A stretch of 64,000 nt of DNA from Roseomonas populi (GCF_024594815.1 NZ_JANJOU010000030.1:1-64000), one strand, 5' to 3'. Positions 16,142 to 25,152 are shown, counted from the stretch's first letter. Numbers and translations: made by a program. Notes: a model not told the origin generated them from the sequence alone.

Positions 16142-17383
16142 TCACCCGGCGCGGGCGGCCGGCTCCTCCGTATCGCTGTCTCGGCGCAGCTCTGCCTGAA
16201 GGGCAAGGGCGGCCGGCACCGCGGCGGCGCAGAGCAGGGCCATGGGCCAGAAGCCCTGCCCGCCCCAGCGCGCGTAGAGCAGGCCCGAGGCCCAGGTCAG
16301 CACGGCGCTGACAAGGCCGGTTCCGAGCGACGCGTAGACCGTCTGGGCGCTGGCCGCGAGGTGGCCCGGCACGAGGCGGGCGATGACTGCCATGGCCGCT
16401 AGGTGCTGCGCGGCAAAGGTCAACCCGTGCAGCGGCTGCACCAGCAGCATGGCCGGCAGCCAGCTCGTCACCGCCATGACCGACCAGCGCAGCGCGCCCG
16501 CCCCCGCCGCCAGCGCGGTGAGGAGGGCCGGACCGAGGCGCGCGAGCAGGAAGGGGCCGAGCAGGAAGAACACCGCCACCTCGGCCGCGACGGAGATGGA
16601 CCAGAGCATGCCGATCGTGCCGGCCGACAATCCCGCTGCCTGCCAGTGAAGCGTCGCGAAGCCCGTGTAGAGCGCGTGGCTGCCCGTGATCAGGCCCGCG
16701 GCGAGGAGGAGCCAGTGGATGCCGGAGATGCGGAGAAGCGCGCGGATGCGGCCGGCCGAGGTCATCGCCGGTCCTGCCGGATGTCCCGCCGCCTCGGCCA
16801 GCACCGCTCCCCCGCCCGCCGAAGGCAGGAGGGCCACGGCGGCGGCGGCCAGCGCGAAGAGCGCGGCGTTGAGCGGGAGCACGACGTTCGGGGTGCCCGC
16901 CCCGGCGGCCGCCAGGCCGGCCAGGGTGCTGCCCACGACGAAGGCCGCGGCGCCCGCGCCCCGGACCCAGCCGTAGCTGAAGCCCCTGCCCCCTGGCGCA
17001 GCGGCGGCGGGGACCGCCAGGGCGTCGGGCAGGGGGCCGATCGGGCCCGTTGCGGCGGCATGGGCGGCGCTGACCAGGAGAAGGCCGGTGAAACCGCCCG
17101 CCGCCCCGTAGCCGAGGGAAAGCCCGGCCGCCGCGAGGAGCAGCACCATCAGGATCAGGCGCGGTGCGCCGAGACGATCGGCGACCAGCCCGGCGGCCGG
17201 GACGGCTATCAACCGCACCACCATGGCCACGGCGAGCAGAGTCCCGATCTCCTCCGCGCTCCCGCCCTGGCGGGCCAGGACGGCGGGAAGAAACGGGCTG
17301 AGCACGCCCCAGCCGGCATAGAGGGCGATGTACAGGAACAGGTAGTCGACCAGGGGGCGCGCGAGCCGCCATGCCCTCAGCAA
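16142..17383 (-). CDS. MFS transporter
   Basis: An integral membrane protein of about 413 residues with roughly twelve hydrophobic segments. It is of the MFS_1-like type (PucC/HcaT-like), with an early LFLYIALYAGWGVLSPFLPAV helix and the loop LVADRLGAPR, matching the MFS motif A region (GxxaDrxGrr). The frame extends upstream into the preceding tctC. No ATG fits, and TTG at 17383 is chosen because it falls 22 bases after the tctC stop and gives a normal N-terminus; the start is uncertain. It ends 101 bases before pqqA in the same direction. A link to PQQ or sugar export is possible from position only. Confidence 0.75.
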   Translation of the reverse strand: MLRAWRLARPLVDYLFLYIALYAGWGVLSPFLPAVLARQGGSAEEIGTLLAVAMVVRLIAVPAAGLVADRLGAPRLILMVLLLAAAGLSLGYGAAGGFTGLLLVSAAHAAATGPIGPLPDALAVPAAAAPGGRGFSYGWVRGAGAAAFVVGSTLAGLAAAGAGTPNVVLPLNAALFALAAAAVALLPSAGGGAVLAEAAGHPAGPAMTSAGRIRALLRISGIHWLLLAAGLITGSHALYTGFATLHWQAAGLSAGTIGMLWSISVAAEVAVFFLLGPFLLARLGPALLTALAAGAGALRWSVMAVTSWLPAMLLVQPLHGLTFAAQHLAAMAVIARLVPGHLAASAQTVYASLGTGLVSAVLTWASGLLYARWGGQGFWPMALLCAAAVPAALALQAELRRDSDTEEPAARAG

Positions 17384-17405
17384 AGGACGGGTTCCCCGCC
17401 GCGGG

Positions 17406-18377
17406 TCAATCCGCGCTGATGCGGGCGGTCCTGACCACCTGCGTCCACTTGGCGATTTCGGCGCGCAGATAGTCCGCCATCTCCTCCGGCCCCGCGGGAA
17501 GAGGCTCAAGGCCCAGCTCCGCGAAGCGGGACGTGATCTGGGGCAGGGCCTCGCGGGTCGCCGCGTCCAGCCGCTCGATGATCGGCCGGGGCGTGGCGGA
17601 GGGGACGAAGAGGGCCGTCCAGACGCCCATCTCAAAGCCGGGCACGGTCTCGGCCACGGCGGGGATCGCCGGCAGCTCCGCCAGGCGCCGCGCCGAGGTG
17701 ACGCCCAGGGGCACGAGCCGGCCCTCCCGCGCGTGCGGCAGGGAGGAGGGGAGCGTGTCGAACATCAGGTCCACCTGCCCTGCCAGCACCGCCGAGGCCG
17801 CGGGCGCCGTGCTCCGGAACGGCACGTGCAGCAGGTCCACGCCGGCGAGCGACTTGAACAGCTCTCCCGCGAGGTGGCTGGAGGTGCCGTTGCCGCCGGA
17901 GCCGTAGGTCAGCACGCCCGGCTCTGCCCGTGCCCGCGCGATCAGCCCGGCTACGTCCCGGATGCCCTTGGAGGGATGGGCGACGAGCAGGTTCGGGCTG
18001 GTGGCGACGCCCGAGACGGGCGCGAAGTCGGCCACGGGATCGTAGGTCAGGCTGCGGTAGAGGCCGACATTCATCGCGTGGGTGCTGATCGTTCCCATCA
18101 GCACCGTGTAGCCGTCCGGGGCGCTGCGGGCCGCGGCCTCCGTACCGATGATGCCCGCGGCGCCCGCCCGGTTATCGACGGTGACGGGCTGGCCGAGGCT
18201 GGCGGAAAGGCGCTCCGCCAGGATCCGGGCCGCGATGTCCGTGAAGCCGCCGGGGGCGAAGGCCACGATCATCCGGATCGGGCGCGCCGGCCAGGCCTGC
18301 GCCCGCGCCGAGCGCGGAAGGGTGCCGGGCAGGGCCGCGCCGGCGATCGCCGCAAGGGCGTGGCGTCTCGTCGTCAT
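17406..18377 (-). CDS. Bug/TctC family tripartite tricarboxylate transporter receptor
   Basis: A 323-residue periplasmic receptor with a signal peptide (MTTRRHALAAIAGAALPG, cleavage near ARAQA), then WPARPIRMIVAFAPGGFTD and DNRAGAAGIIG. The late VPFRSTAPAA segment forms the ligand pocket region in Bug proteins. The ATG at 18377 follows GAGGAGG and is preferred to the ATG 17 codons upstream. It lies between the SDR gene (90 bases upstream) and the MFS gene (22 bases downstream) on the same strand, so SDR-TctC-MFS may be one transcript. The ligand is unknown. Confidence 0.91.
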   Translation of the reverse strand: MTTRRHALAAIAGAALPGTLPRSARAQAWPARPIRMIVAFAPGGFTDIAARILAERLSASLGQPVTVDNRAGAAGIIGTEAAARSAPDGYTVLMGTISTHAMNVGLYRSLTYDPVADFAPVSGVATSPNLLVAHPSKGIRDVAGLIARARAEPGVLTYGSGGNGTSSHLAGELFKSLAGVDLLHVPFRSTAPAASAVLAGQVDLMFDTLPSSLPHAREGRLVPLGVTSARRLAELPAIPAVAETVPGFEMGVWTALFVPSATPRPIIERLDAATREALPQITSRFAELGLEPLPAGPEEMADYLRAEIAKWTQVVRTARISAD

Positions 18378-18467
18378 GGCCGCATTCCTCCTCGCGCCGC
18401 CTCCGCGGCTTCCCGGGGAGGACGGCACGAACCGCCGGGCGGAGCAAGGGGGCGGGGTTCCGGCCGG

Positions 18468-19235
18468 TCAGGCCGCGGTCAGCCCGCCGTCGAGGACGAG
18501 GACCTGGCCCGTGATCGAGGCGGCGCCGGGGCTGGCCAGGTAACATACGGCCGCCGCCACCTCCTCCTCTGTCGGGAAGCGGCCGGAGGGGATGCGCGCC
18601 AGCATTGCCTCGCGCCGCCGCGGATCGGCGAGGATCTGCTGGCGGGAGGGCGTCATCACCGTCGCGGGGGCGACGGCGTTCACGCGGATGCCCTGCGCAG
18701 CCCACTCAATCGCCAGCATGCGCGTCATCTGGATGATGCCGCCCTTGGAGATGCCGTAGACCGACCGCTCCGCCAGCCCCACCAGCCCGTGGGTGGAGGC
18801 GATGTTGACGACGCTGCCGGGGCGCGCCTCCGCGATGCAGGCGCGGGCCAAGAAAGCGGAGAGGAAGAACCCGCCCTTGAGGTTCACGTCCAGCACCTCG
18901 TCCCACTCGTCCCAGCTCACCTCCACTGCGGGCCGGTGCAGGGCGCGGGCGGCGTTGTTGACGAGAAGGCCGAGCGGCCCGACCTCGCCGGAGGCGCGCG
19001 CGAAGGCCTCGCGGATGCTCGCCTCGGACCGCAGCTCCAGGGAGACGGGCACGACACGCCGCCCGGCGAGATCGGGATGGGAGAGCAGCTCCGTCAGCCA
19101 TCCCGCCTCGATATCCGTCACCGCCAGGTCGAAGCCCTCGCGCGCCAGGGCCAGGGCGATGGCGCGGCCCAGGCCGGTTGAGGCGCCGGTCACCATGGCC
19201 GTCCGCGTGGCCGCGCCGTCCTTCACGTCACCCAT
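18468..19235 (-). CDS. SDR family oxidoreductase
   Basis: A 255-residue classical short-chain dehydrogenase. The nucleotide motif TGASTGLG is at residues 16-23, NNAA near 93-96, and the catalytic Ser147, Tyr160 and Lys164 are in place (SVYGISK). An acidic residue (Asp41) after the second strand suggests NAD rather than NADP. It ends with the usual ITGQVLVLDGG. GGAGGA precedes the ATG; longer frames upstream overlap the divergent hydrolase leader and are rejected. It diverges from the alpha/beta hydrolase across 141 bases and leads into tctC. The substrate is unknown. Confidence 0.9.
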   Translation of the reverse strand: MGDVKDGAATRTAMVTGASTGLGRAIALALAREGFDLAVTDIEAGWLTELLSHPDLAGRRVVPVSLELRSEASIREAFARASGEVGPLGLLVNNAARALHRPAVEVSWDEWDEVLDVNLKGGFFLSAFLARACIAEARPGSVVNIASTHGLVGLAERSVYGISKGGIIQMTRMLAIEWAAQGIRVNAVAPATVMTPSRQQILADPRRREAMLARIPSGRFPTEEEVAAAVCYLASPGAASITGQVLVLDGGLTAA

Positions 19236-19376
19236 CCTCTTGCGTCCTCCCCCGGCGCGGGCCGGCGCATTGACTCGGCGCCGTGCCGCTTTCAGCCTCG
19301 GCGCATGACCGCCCGCGGCGGCGAGCCTGGCACCGCGCCGGGCGCGCCGGAAGGAGGGCGGCAAGGGGAGGACGGC

Positions 19377-20369
19377 ATGTCCACGGACGTCCAGACACGG
19401 CCCGTCTCCGGGCCAGACATCGCCGTGTCGGAGCACATGGTGCCCTCGGGCGATCCCGACATTCTCCTCTACCTCCGGAACAAGCGCCGCGCGGATGCCG
19501 GCCCGGCCCGGCCGGATCGCACCCTGCTCTTCGTCCACGGCGCGAGCTATCCCTCGCACACGAGCTTCGACCTCGCCCTCGACGGGCGCTCCTGGATGGA
19601 TGTCATGGCCGCGCGCGGCTTCGATGTCTGGTGCCTGGACATCCGGGGCTATGGCCGCTCCACCCGGCCGGCGCAGATGGACCGGCCCGCCGAGGAGGGT
19701 GCGCCGATCGCGCCCGGCGAGGTCGCGCTGCGGGACGTGGCGGCGGCCATGGGCTTCATCCGCGCCGCGCGCGGGGTGGAGCGGGTGGTCGCCATGGGAT
19801 GGTCCTGGGGCACCGCGCTGATGGCGCGCTTCGCGGCGGAGAACCCGGAACGGGTGGAGAAGCTCGTCCTCTACGCGCCGCTATGGATCCGGGAGACGCC
19901 GAGTCTCGTTCAGGCCGGGCCGGGGCCGCTCGGTGCCTATCGCACGATCACGCGGGAGAGCGCGCGCGAGCGCTGGCTCTCCGGCATCCCGGAGGAGCGG
20001 CGCGCGGACCAGGTGCCGGCAGCGTGGCTGCAGGCCTGGGCGGACGCGACCTGGGGCACGGACGCGGTGGGGGCGGCGCAGGACCCGCCCGTGCTGCGCG
20101 CCCCGAACGGGTCCGTCCAGGACGGGCAGGAATACTGGAGCGCGCGGCGCCCCTTCTACGACCCGGCGGCGATCCGCGCGCCGACCCTCCTCGTCCTCGG
20201 CGAGTGGGACCGGGACACGCCGCCCTACATGGCGCAGACCCTCTTCCCGCTTCTCACCGCCGCCCCGCGCAAGCGGCTGGCGATCCTGGGGGAGGGGACC
20301 CACAGCATGATGATGGAGCGGACGCGGGACGAGCTGCACCGGGTGGTGCAGGACTTCCTGGAAACCTAG
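19377..20369 (+). CDS. alpha/beta fold hydrolase
   Basis: A 330-residue cytoplasmic alpha/beta hydrolase. The oxyanion region VHGASYPS (about 53-60), the nucleophile elbow GWSWG (Ser143), the acid in GEWDRD (Asp278 or Asp280) and His309 in GEGTHS form a full triad. GGGGAGGA precedes the ATG at 19377. The family covers esterases, lactonases, C-C hydrolases and dehalogenases; nothing here points to one substrate. Its last four bases overlap the end of the convergent iclR-type gene. It diverges from the SDR gene. Confidence 0.87.
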   Translation: MSTDVQTRPVSGPDIAVSEHMVPSGDPDILLYLRNKRRADAGPARPDRTLLFVHGASYPSHTSFDLALDGRSWMDVMAARGFDVWCLDIRGYGRSTRPAQMDRPAEEGAPIAPGEVALRDVAAAMGFIRAARGVERVVAMGWSWGTALMARFAAENPERVEKLVLYAPLWIRETPSLVQAGPGPLGAYRTITRESARERWLSGIPEERRADQVPAAWLQAWADATWGTDAVGAAQDPPVLRAPNGSVQDGQEYWSARRPFYDPAAIRAPTLLVLGEWDRDTPPYMAQTLFPLLTAAPRKRLAILGEGTHSMMMERTRDELHRVVQDFLET

Positions 20370-21154
20370 GGGCGGCCGAGGAGGCGGGAGATCTGCGCCG
20401 CCGCGCCGAGGACGAGCCCGGCGTAGCGCGCCCGGTCCTCCTCCCGGTAGCGGAAGGCGGGGATCGTGAGGGAGATGTTGCCGCGCACCTCGCCCGCGCC
20501 GTCGAAGAAGGGTGCTGAGACGCCCACGCCGCCGGGGGTGCGCTGGTTGTGCGTCACGCCGTATCCGTCGCGGCGTATGCTTTCCAGTGATGCCAGCAGT
20601 TCCTGGACGTCCAGGGGACGGCCGTCGAGCGGCGAGGGGTCGGCGCGCCGCACCACTTCCTCGATCTCCGCGGGCGTGAGATGCGCGAGCAGGCTGCGCG
20701 CGGAGGCGCCCCAGCTGAGCGGCTGCAGCAGATCCAGCTCGATCACGTAGCGCAGCGGGGCGTCGGGCTCGGCCTTGGCGGCGTAGAACATCATCAGCCG
20801 GTCGCGGTCGAGCGCCGTCAGCATCGAGACCTCACCGCAGGCGGCGGTCAGCCCGTCCAGCACGGGGCGGGCAAGGCGCCGAAGCGGCATCCCCGCGGCC
20901 AGCCGGCCGGCGAGGCGGTACAGCTCCGTGCCCGGCCGGTAGGTGCCGCCGCCCTCCGCGGCGACGAAGCCCGCGCCCCTGCAGAGGTTCAGCAGCCGGT
21001 GCGTGGTGCTGCGCGGAAGGTCCAGCCGCTGCGCCAGGCGCTGGAGCGGCCACTCCTCCGTCTCGGCGAAGCAGGAGAGGAGCTGGAGCACGCGCACCAC
21101 CGTGCCCGTCTCCGCCGGGCGGCCGGGCGCAGGATCATCGTTGACGCCGGGCAA
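20366..21154 (-). CDS. IclR family transcriptional regulator
   Basis: A 262-residue regulator with an N-terminal winged HTH (about 15-80, including LQRLAQRLDLPRSTTHRLLNL) and a C-terminal IclR effector domain (about 90-260) with the WGASARSLLAHL region. The start is an unusual TTG at 21154, supported by AGGAG seven bases before it. It diverges from the tandem cupin genes across 83 bases that contain a CTTTCCG/CGGAAAG palindrome, so it probably controls the cupin-tctC unit and itself. The effector is unknown. Confidence 0.9.
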   Translation of the reverse strand: MPGVNDDPAPGRPAETGTVVRVLQLLSCFAETEEWPLQRLAQRLDLPRSTTHRLLNLCRGAGFVAAEGGGTYRPGTELYRLAGRLAAGMPLRRLARPVLDGLTAACGEVSMLTALDRDRLMMFYAAKAEPDAPLRYVIELDLLQPLSWGASARSLLAHLTPAEIEEVVRRADPSPLDGRPLDVQELLASLESIRRDGYGVTHNQRTPGGVGVSAPFFDGAGEVRGNISLTIPAFRYREEDRARYAGLVLGAAAQISRLLGRP

Positions 21155-21188
21155 TTTGCGCTCCTAGTCTTTTCGCACAACAAGATGC

Positions 21189-21207
21189 CTTTCCGATAAA
21201 CGGAAAG
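21189..21207. promoter_or_regulatory. 7-bp interrupted palindrome, candidate IclR operator
   Basis: CTTTCCG, five bases (ATAAA), CGGAAAG: a perfect inverted repeat between the divergent IclR and cupin genes. It ends 30 bases before the cupin GTG and 34 bases from the IclR TTG. IclR-family operators are often TTTCC-N5-GGAAA-like dyads. Position and form fit; binding is inferred. Confidence 0.55.
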
Positions 21208-21237
21208 ACTGCGGGAAACAAGCCAGGAGACGCCACC

Positions 21238-21777
21238 GTGTCAGGATCCTTCCCGCCCGAGCTGATGGCCGCGAACATCGCCCGCTTCGCGAGCCTGCGG
21301 GGCAGCGCGAACGCCTATGTCGATACGAGCATGCCGAATTGCCGGCGGACGAAGTTCAACATCGTCGGCCTTGGCGTGACGGAGAACGAGGTCGATCCGT
21401 CGCTGCGCCCCAACATCGCGCTGCCCGCCGCCTCCTTCAATGTCGGCATGCTGGAGTGCGAGAACGGCCAGGGTACGGCGCCCCACTCGCACGAGACGGA
21501 AGAGTTCTTCATGCCGCTGATCGGCAACTGGCGCGTCTTCTGGCTGGACGGCGAGACGGAGCACAGCGCCGAGCTGGCTCCCTTCGATTCCGTCATGTTC
21601 CCCGTCGGGTGCTTCCGCTGGTTCCGTTACGTGGGCGAAGGCAAGGGCCGCCTCCTCACCATCATCGGCGGCCCGGCCGGCAAGGTGGACTACCTGCCGG
21701 GCTACGAGGAGGAGACCGCCGCGCGCACGGGGCAGCGCCGCAACGCGGACGGCACCCTGGCCTCGGCCGAATCCTGA
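21238..21777 (+). CDS. cupin-like protein (first of a tandem pair)
   Basis: A 179-residue cytoplasmic cupin. Motif 1 is clear (PHSHETEEFFMPLIG). Motif 2 reads PVGCFRWFRY, so the usual second-motif histidine is replaced by arginine. It starts with GTG after AGGAGA. The next gene encodes a close relative of the same length, so this is a tandem duplication. Conserved GEGKGRLLTIIGGPAGKVDY is shared by both. Such proteins are often annotated as cupin dioxygenases. Metal binding with an altered ligand set is uncertain, and a binding or structural role is possible. It is divergent from IclR and probably co-transcribed with the next two genes. Confidence 0.85.
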   Translation: MSGSFPPELMAANIARFASLRGSANAYVDTSMPNCRRTKFNIVGLGVTENEVDPSLRPNIALPAASFNVGMLECENGQGTAPHSHETEEFFMPLIGNWRVFWLDGETEHSAELAPFDSVMFPVGCFRWFRYVGEGKGRLLTIIGGPAGKVDYLPGYEEETAARTGQRRNADGTLASAES

Positions 21778-21814
21778 GCACGGGACAAAGAAGATCCTGA
21801 AGGGAGTGAGCGAA

Positions 21815-22363
21815 ATGGACGTCCAGAATCTCTCCGTCTCCGACATGGAGAAGTACGTCGCGCGCTTCGGCGCGCTGCGCGGATCCGAGGAAGCCTTCGT
21901 CGACAGCAGCCTGCCCGGCGCGCGGCGCTTCAAGATCAACCTGATCGGCATGGGCGTGGTGGAGCGCGAGGACCTGCCCGATCTGGCCGCAAACATCCCG
22001 TTGCCCGCGAAGGGCTTCAACCTCGGCATGATCCAGGCCGAGCACGGCAACGGTGCCTCGCTCCACGCGCACCAGACGGAGGAGGTGTTCATGCCGCTCA
22101 TCGGCCCCTGGGCCGTCGTGTGGCGGACCGATGAGGGGGTCAAGGAACTCGTTCTTCAGCCCTTCGACACGATCCATGTCCCGGTCGGCGTGTACCGGGG
22201 ATTCCGCTACGTCGGGGAGGGCAAGGGCACGCTGCTGACGATCATCGGCGGGCCGGATGCGGGCAAGGTGGCCTGGGACGAGGAGGTGCTGAAGAAGGCC
22301 GCGGAGGGCGGCGTGACGCGCGATGCCACAGGGCGTGTGCAGGTCTCCGCGGCCGCGGAGTAG
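21815..22363 (+). CDS. cupin-like protein (second of a tandem pair)
   Basis: A 182-residue paralogue of the preceding gene, with the same order of segments: LRGSEEAFVDSS, LHAHQTEEVFMPLIG (motif 1), PVGVYRGFRYVGEGKG (motif 2, again Arg where His is usual) and LLTIIGGPDAGKV. The ATG at 21815 follows GAAGGGAG; a GTG nine bases upstream is possible. The two copies may form a heterodimer or act on related compounds. Function is not known. It precedes a TctC receptor. Confidence 0.85.
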   Translation: MDVQNLSVSDMEKYVARFGALRGSEEAFVDSSLPGARRFKINLIGMGVVEREDLPDLAANIPLPAKGFNLGMIQAEHGNGASLHAHQTEEVFMPLIGPWAVVWRTDEGVKELVLQPFDTIHVPVGVYRGFRYVGEGKGTLLTIIGGPDAGKVAWDEEVLKKAAEGGVTRDATGRVQVSAAAE

Positions 22364-22450
22364 CGCCGCCCTGCGCGGCGGCGGGGAAGGGTAATAGCCC
22401 GCCGCCGCGTGAGCCTCGGGCATGACAAGAACAGGATCGGGAGGAAGGTG

Positions 22451-23446
22451 GTGACAAGAGTGACCCGGCGCGCCTGCGCCGCACTGGGCCTGGGCCTTGC
22501 CACGGGTCTTGCGACGGGGCTGACGGCCGCTGCCCAGCCGGCCGCCACGCAGGCCTACCCCAACCGCCCGATCCGGCTGGTCATCCCCTCCGGCCCCGGC
22601 GGGACCACCGATATCGGCGGCCGCATCATCGGCCAGCGTCTCAGCCAGATCCTCGGCAAGCCGGTGGTGGTGGAGAACAGGGCCGGTGGCGGCGGGCGCA
22701 TCGGCGCGGAGGCGGTCGCGCGCGCGCCGAACGACGGGTACACGCTGCTCTTCGCCAACTCCATCGTGCTCGGCACGCTCGTCACCACGGCGCGCGACCT
22801 CTCCTACGATCCCGTCCGGGATTTCGCGCCTGTCGCACCGGTGTCCTGGTACCAGGTCATAATGGTCTGCAATCCCGGGCTGCCCTATCACAGCGTCTCC
22901 GAGCTGATCGCCTACGCGAAGGCGCATCCGGGCGCGATCCGCTATTCCAGCTCCGGCCCCGGCGCGGGGAATCACTTCGCGGGCGAGCTGTTCAACAGCA
23001 TGGCCGGCGTGCAGACGACGCATGTTCCCTATCGCGGCAGCGCGATGGGGCTGAACGACATCATCAGCGGCGTGGTGGAGTGCAGCTACGACGGCACGGC
23101 CTGGCAGCAGGTCGCGACCGGGCAGCTGCGCGCGCTCGCCGTCACCAGCCTGGAGCGCGATCCGAGGCTGCCGAACGTGCCGACCCTCGATGAGCTGGGG
23201 CTGCGCGGCTACGAGATCGTGTTCTGGCAGGGCGTCGTCGCCCCGGCGGGTACGCCAGAATCCGTGCTGGAGGTGCTGGGCCAGGCGGTGAACGAGGCGG
23301 TGCAACACCCCGAGACGAAGCAGCGCATGTACGACGCGGGATTCAACACCCGCGGCGGCACGCCGCAGGATCTCTCCAAGCTGATTCTTCGCGACATCGC
23401 GCGGTACCGCCAGATCGCGCAGGAGGCGAAGCTGACCTTCGAGTAG
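22451..23446 (+). CDS. Bug/TctC family tripartite tricarboxylate transporter receptor
   Basis: A periplasmic receptor of about 331 residues. The signal peptide is long (MTRVTRRACAALGLGLATG..., cleavage near AAAQ). The mature part has YPNRPIRLVIPSGPGGTTD, ENRAGGGGRIG and THVPYRGSAMGLND. Starts crowd here: GTG at 22448, 22451 and 22460 follow GGGAGGAAGG; 22451 has the best spacing. It follows the tandem cupins after 87 bases in the same direction, so the IclR-controlled unit is probably cupin-cupin-tctC. No permease adjoins it. Confidence 0.9.
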   Translation: MTRVTRRACAALGLGLATGLATGLTAAAQPAATQAYPNRPIRLVIPSGPGGTTDIGGRIIGQRLSQILGKPVVVENRAGGGGRIGAEAVARAPNDGYTLLFANSIVLGTLVTTARDLSYDPVRDFAPVAPVSWYQVIMVCNPGLPYHSVSELIAYAKAHPGAIRYSSSGPGAGNHFAGELFNSMAGVQTTHVPYRGSAMGLNDIISGVVECSYDGTAWQQVATGQLRALAVTSLERDPRLPNVPTLDELGLRGYEIVFWQGVVAPAGTPESVLEVLGQAVNEAVQHPETKQRMYDAGFNTRGGTPQDLSKLILRDIARYRQIAQEAKLTFE

Positions 23447-23597
23447 GGAGGGCTGCGCCGCATCCTCTGGCGGTGCCGGCGCGCGGCGCCGCCTGCACCG
23501 GGCCGATGGGCGCCTTGCCGCGGGCAGGGTAGAGATGGGCCGGGCCTGCCATCCGCCGCAACCCGCGGCGGGACTGCGGGCGCGGGAGACAGCAGCC

Positions 23598-24203
23598 ATG
23601 GCCCTGCACGTCGACTACTTCGCTTCGCTGAACTCGCCCTGGACACATCTGGGCGCCGCGCGGCTGGAGGCGATGGTGGAGCGCCACGGGGCAAGCCTGC
23701 GCATCTACCCCGTGGATTTCGGCACCATCTTCCCCGCCTCGGGAGGGCTGCCGCTGCCCAAGCGCTCGCCGCAGCGCCAGGCCTATCGCCTGCAGGAGCT
23801 GGAGCGGTGGCGGGAGCATCTCGGCATCCCCATCCATCTCCGCCCGAGTGCCCATCCGATCGACGAGAGCCTCGCCGCCCGCTGCGTCATCGCGGTGCGC
23901 GAGACGATCGAGGACCGGCCCGCCATCGCCCTGGCGCACCGGGTGCTCAGGGCTCTGTGGGAGGAGGATCGGAATACCGGGGATCGGGCGGTGCTGGCCT
24001 CGCTGATCGGCGAGGCGGGGCTGGACGCCACGGCCATCATGGCACTGGGCTCCGAGGAGCGGTGGGCGGAGCGGCGCGCCGGGGACACGCAGGCCGCAAT
24101 CGACCGGGGCGTGTTCGGCGCGCCGAGCTACGTCGTCGGGAACGATATCTTCTGGGGGCAGGACCGGCTGGAGTTCCTCGAGCGCCGGCTGGCGCGTGGA
24201 TGA
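23598..24203 (+). CDS. 2-hydroxychromene-2-carboxylate isomerase-like (DsbA/GST-kappa fold) protein
   Basis: A 201-residue thioredoxin-fold protein of the DsbA/HCCA-isomerase family. The N-terminus VDYFASLNSPWTHLG has the strand and S-P-W-x-h-x-G start of HCCA isomerases, where DsbA has CxxC; no CxxC is present. The late GVFGAPSYVVGNDIFWGQDRL is the family's cis-proline segment. Characterised relatives use glutathione to isomerise 2-hydroxychromene-2-carboxylate in naphthalene breakdown; the substrate here is unknown. The ATG at 23598 follows GGGAGAC. It stands alone after tctC. Confidence 0.85.
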   Translation: MALHVDYFASLNSPWTHLGAARLEAMVERHGASLRIYPVDFGTIFPASGGLPLPKRSPQRQAYRLQELERWREHLGIPIHLRPSAHPIDESLAARCVIAVRETIEDRPAIALAHRVLRALWEEDRNTGDRAVLASLIGEAGLDATAIMALGSEERWAERRAGDTQAAIDRGVFGAPSYVVGNDIFWGQDRLEFLERRLARG

Positions 24204-24239
24204 GGTCGGGAAGGCCGGATCTCCTCGGGCGCGTGCCGG

Positions 24240-24262
24240 CCTGACCGGCCCGGCGGGTCAGG
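24240..24262. terminator. candidate bidirectional terminator hairpin
   Basis: CCTGACC (24240-24246) and GGTCAGG (24256-24262) pair perfectly around nine bases, in the 121-base gap between two converging genes. There is no T-run on either side. Confidence 0.4.
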
Positions 24263-24324
24263 ACATCTGCCGCCAGTCGGTGCCGCATCGGCGTGGCCCC
24301 TCCGACGGAGCCCGAGGCCCCGGA

Positions 24325-25152
24325 TCAGGCCGGCTTCTGAGTCCAGGCGAGGCATCCGCCGCCCAGGCTGGACCACCCGACCATGACGGCACCGCTGCGG
24401 TAGAGGCTCATGACGGAGCCACCTTGGCTCAGGTCCACCGCCAGCAGCTCGCCGGACGGATCGCTCCAGGCCACGCGGCCACCGGCTGCGACGGCCGCCG
24501 CGAAGCTCGCCTCAGCGCCCTGGCCCGCGCTGTAGAGCACCATCACCACGGGCGCCCCTGCCGGGGGCAGCGCGGCGAGCGGGCCGGAGGCCAGGACGAG
24601 GGCGGCGAGGACGCTGGCCAGGACGGTGCCCCCGCGCGATGCGCCGGAGGGCGGGTCGGGCCGGCGCATCAGCCACAGCGCGATGCCGAGCGGCGGCAGC
24701 CCCGTGACGAGGAGCCAGCCGATATCCCAGGTCAGAGGATCCGGCACGTCGACGCGAACGCGGTGAATGCCCACGATCCAGTGAAAGATGACCACGTCCA
24801 CCGCTTGCCAGAGCGCGAAGCCGAGGAACACGCTGCCCAGCATCCGCGGGCCCGCCAGTGGCAATCCCCCTCTCGTGCGCCAGAGGCCGACGAGCCCGAG
24901 CGCGGCGAGGAGGTAGACCGCCACGTGGAACAGCCCGTCCGCCAGGATCTGATTGCGTATGTCTCGCAGAGCCTCTCCGGGAACCAGGGAGAGGAAGTGG
25001 TGCCACTGCAGGACCTGGTGCAGCAGGATGCCATCGAAGAAGCCGCCGAGGCAGAAGCCGAGAAGACCGGCCGAAAGGAACAGGCCTGAGGACGGCCTCA
25101 GCCCGGGCGCACCACGCATCGTATGATCCGGCTGGCTGGAGGCGACACTCAT
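24325..25152 (-). CDS. DUF2243 family membrane protein
   Basis: A 275-residue integral membrane protein. The first helix region contains the DUF2243 hallmark LGGFFDGILLHQVLQWHH, followed by three more helices in the N-terminal 160 residues; histidines in the first helix suggest metal or haem contact but the function is unknown. The C-terminal third (about 175-275) holds one hydrophobic segment and a soluble tail rich in Gly and Ala that is longer than the basic DUF2243 unit. GGAGAGCAGG precedes the ATG. No obvious operon partner. Confidence 0.82.
   Translation of the reverse strand: MSVASSQPDHTMRGAPGLRPSSGLFLSAGLLGFCLGGFFDGILLHQVLQWHHFLSLVPGEALRDIRNQILADGLFHVAVYLLAALGLVGLWRTRGGLPLAGPRMLGSVFLGFALWQAVDVVIFHWIVGIHRVRVDVPDPLTWDIGWLLVTGLPPLGIALWLMRRPDPPSGASRGGTVLASVLAALVLASGPLAALPPAGAPVVMVLYSAGQGAEASFAAAVAAGGRVAWSDPSGELLAVDLSQGGSVMSLYRSGAVMVGWSSLGGGCLAWTQKPA

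Noticed and set aside
15963-17372. Long minus frame joining pqqA to an upstream open frame
   Set aside because: pqqA has its own strong ribosome site at 16040 and the canonical 25-residue length; the upstream part is the shadow of the MFS gene in another frame.
21662-23599. 645-codon open frame on the minus strand
   Set aside because: It mirrors the cupin and TctC genes; no ribosome site or recognisable domain.
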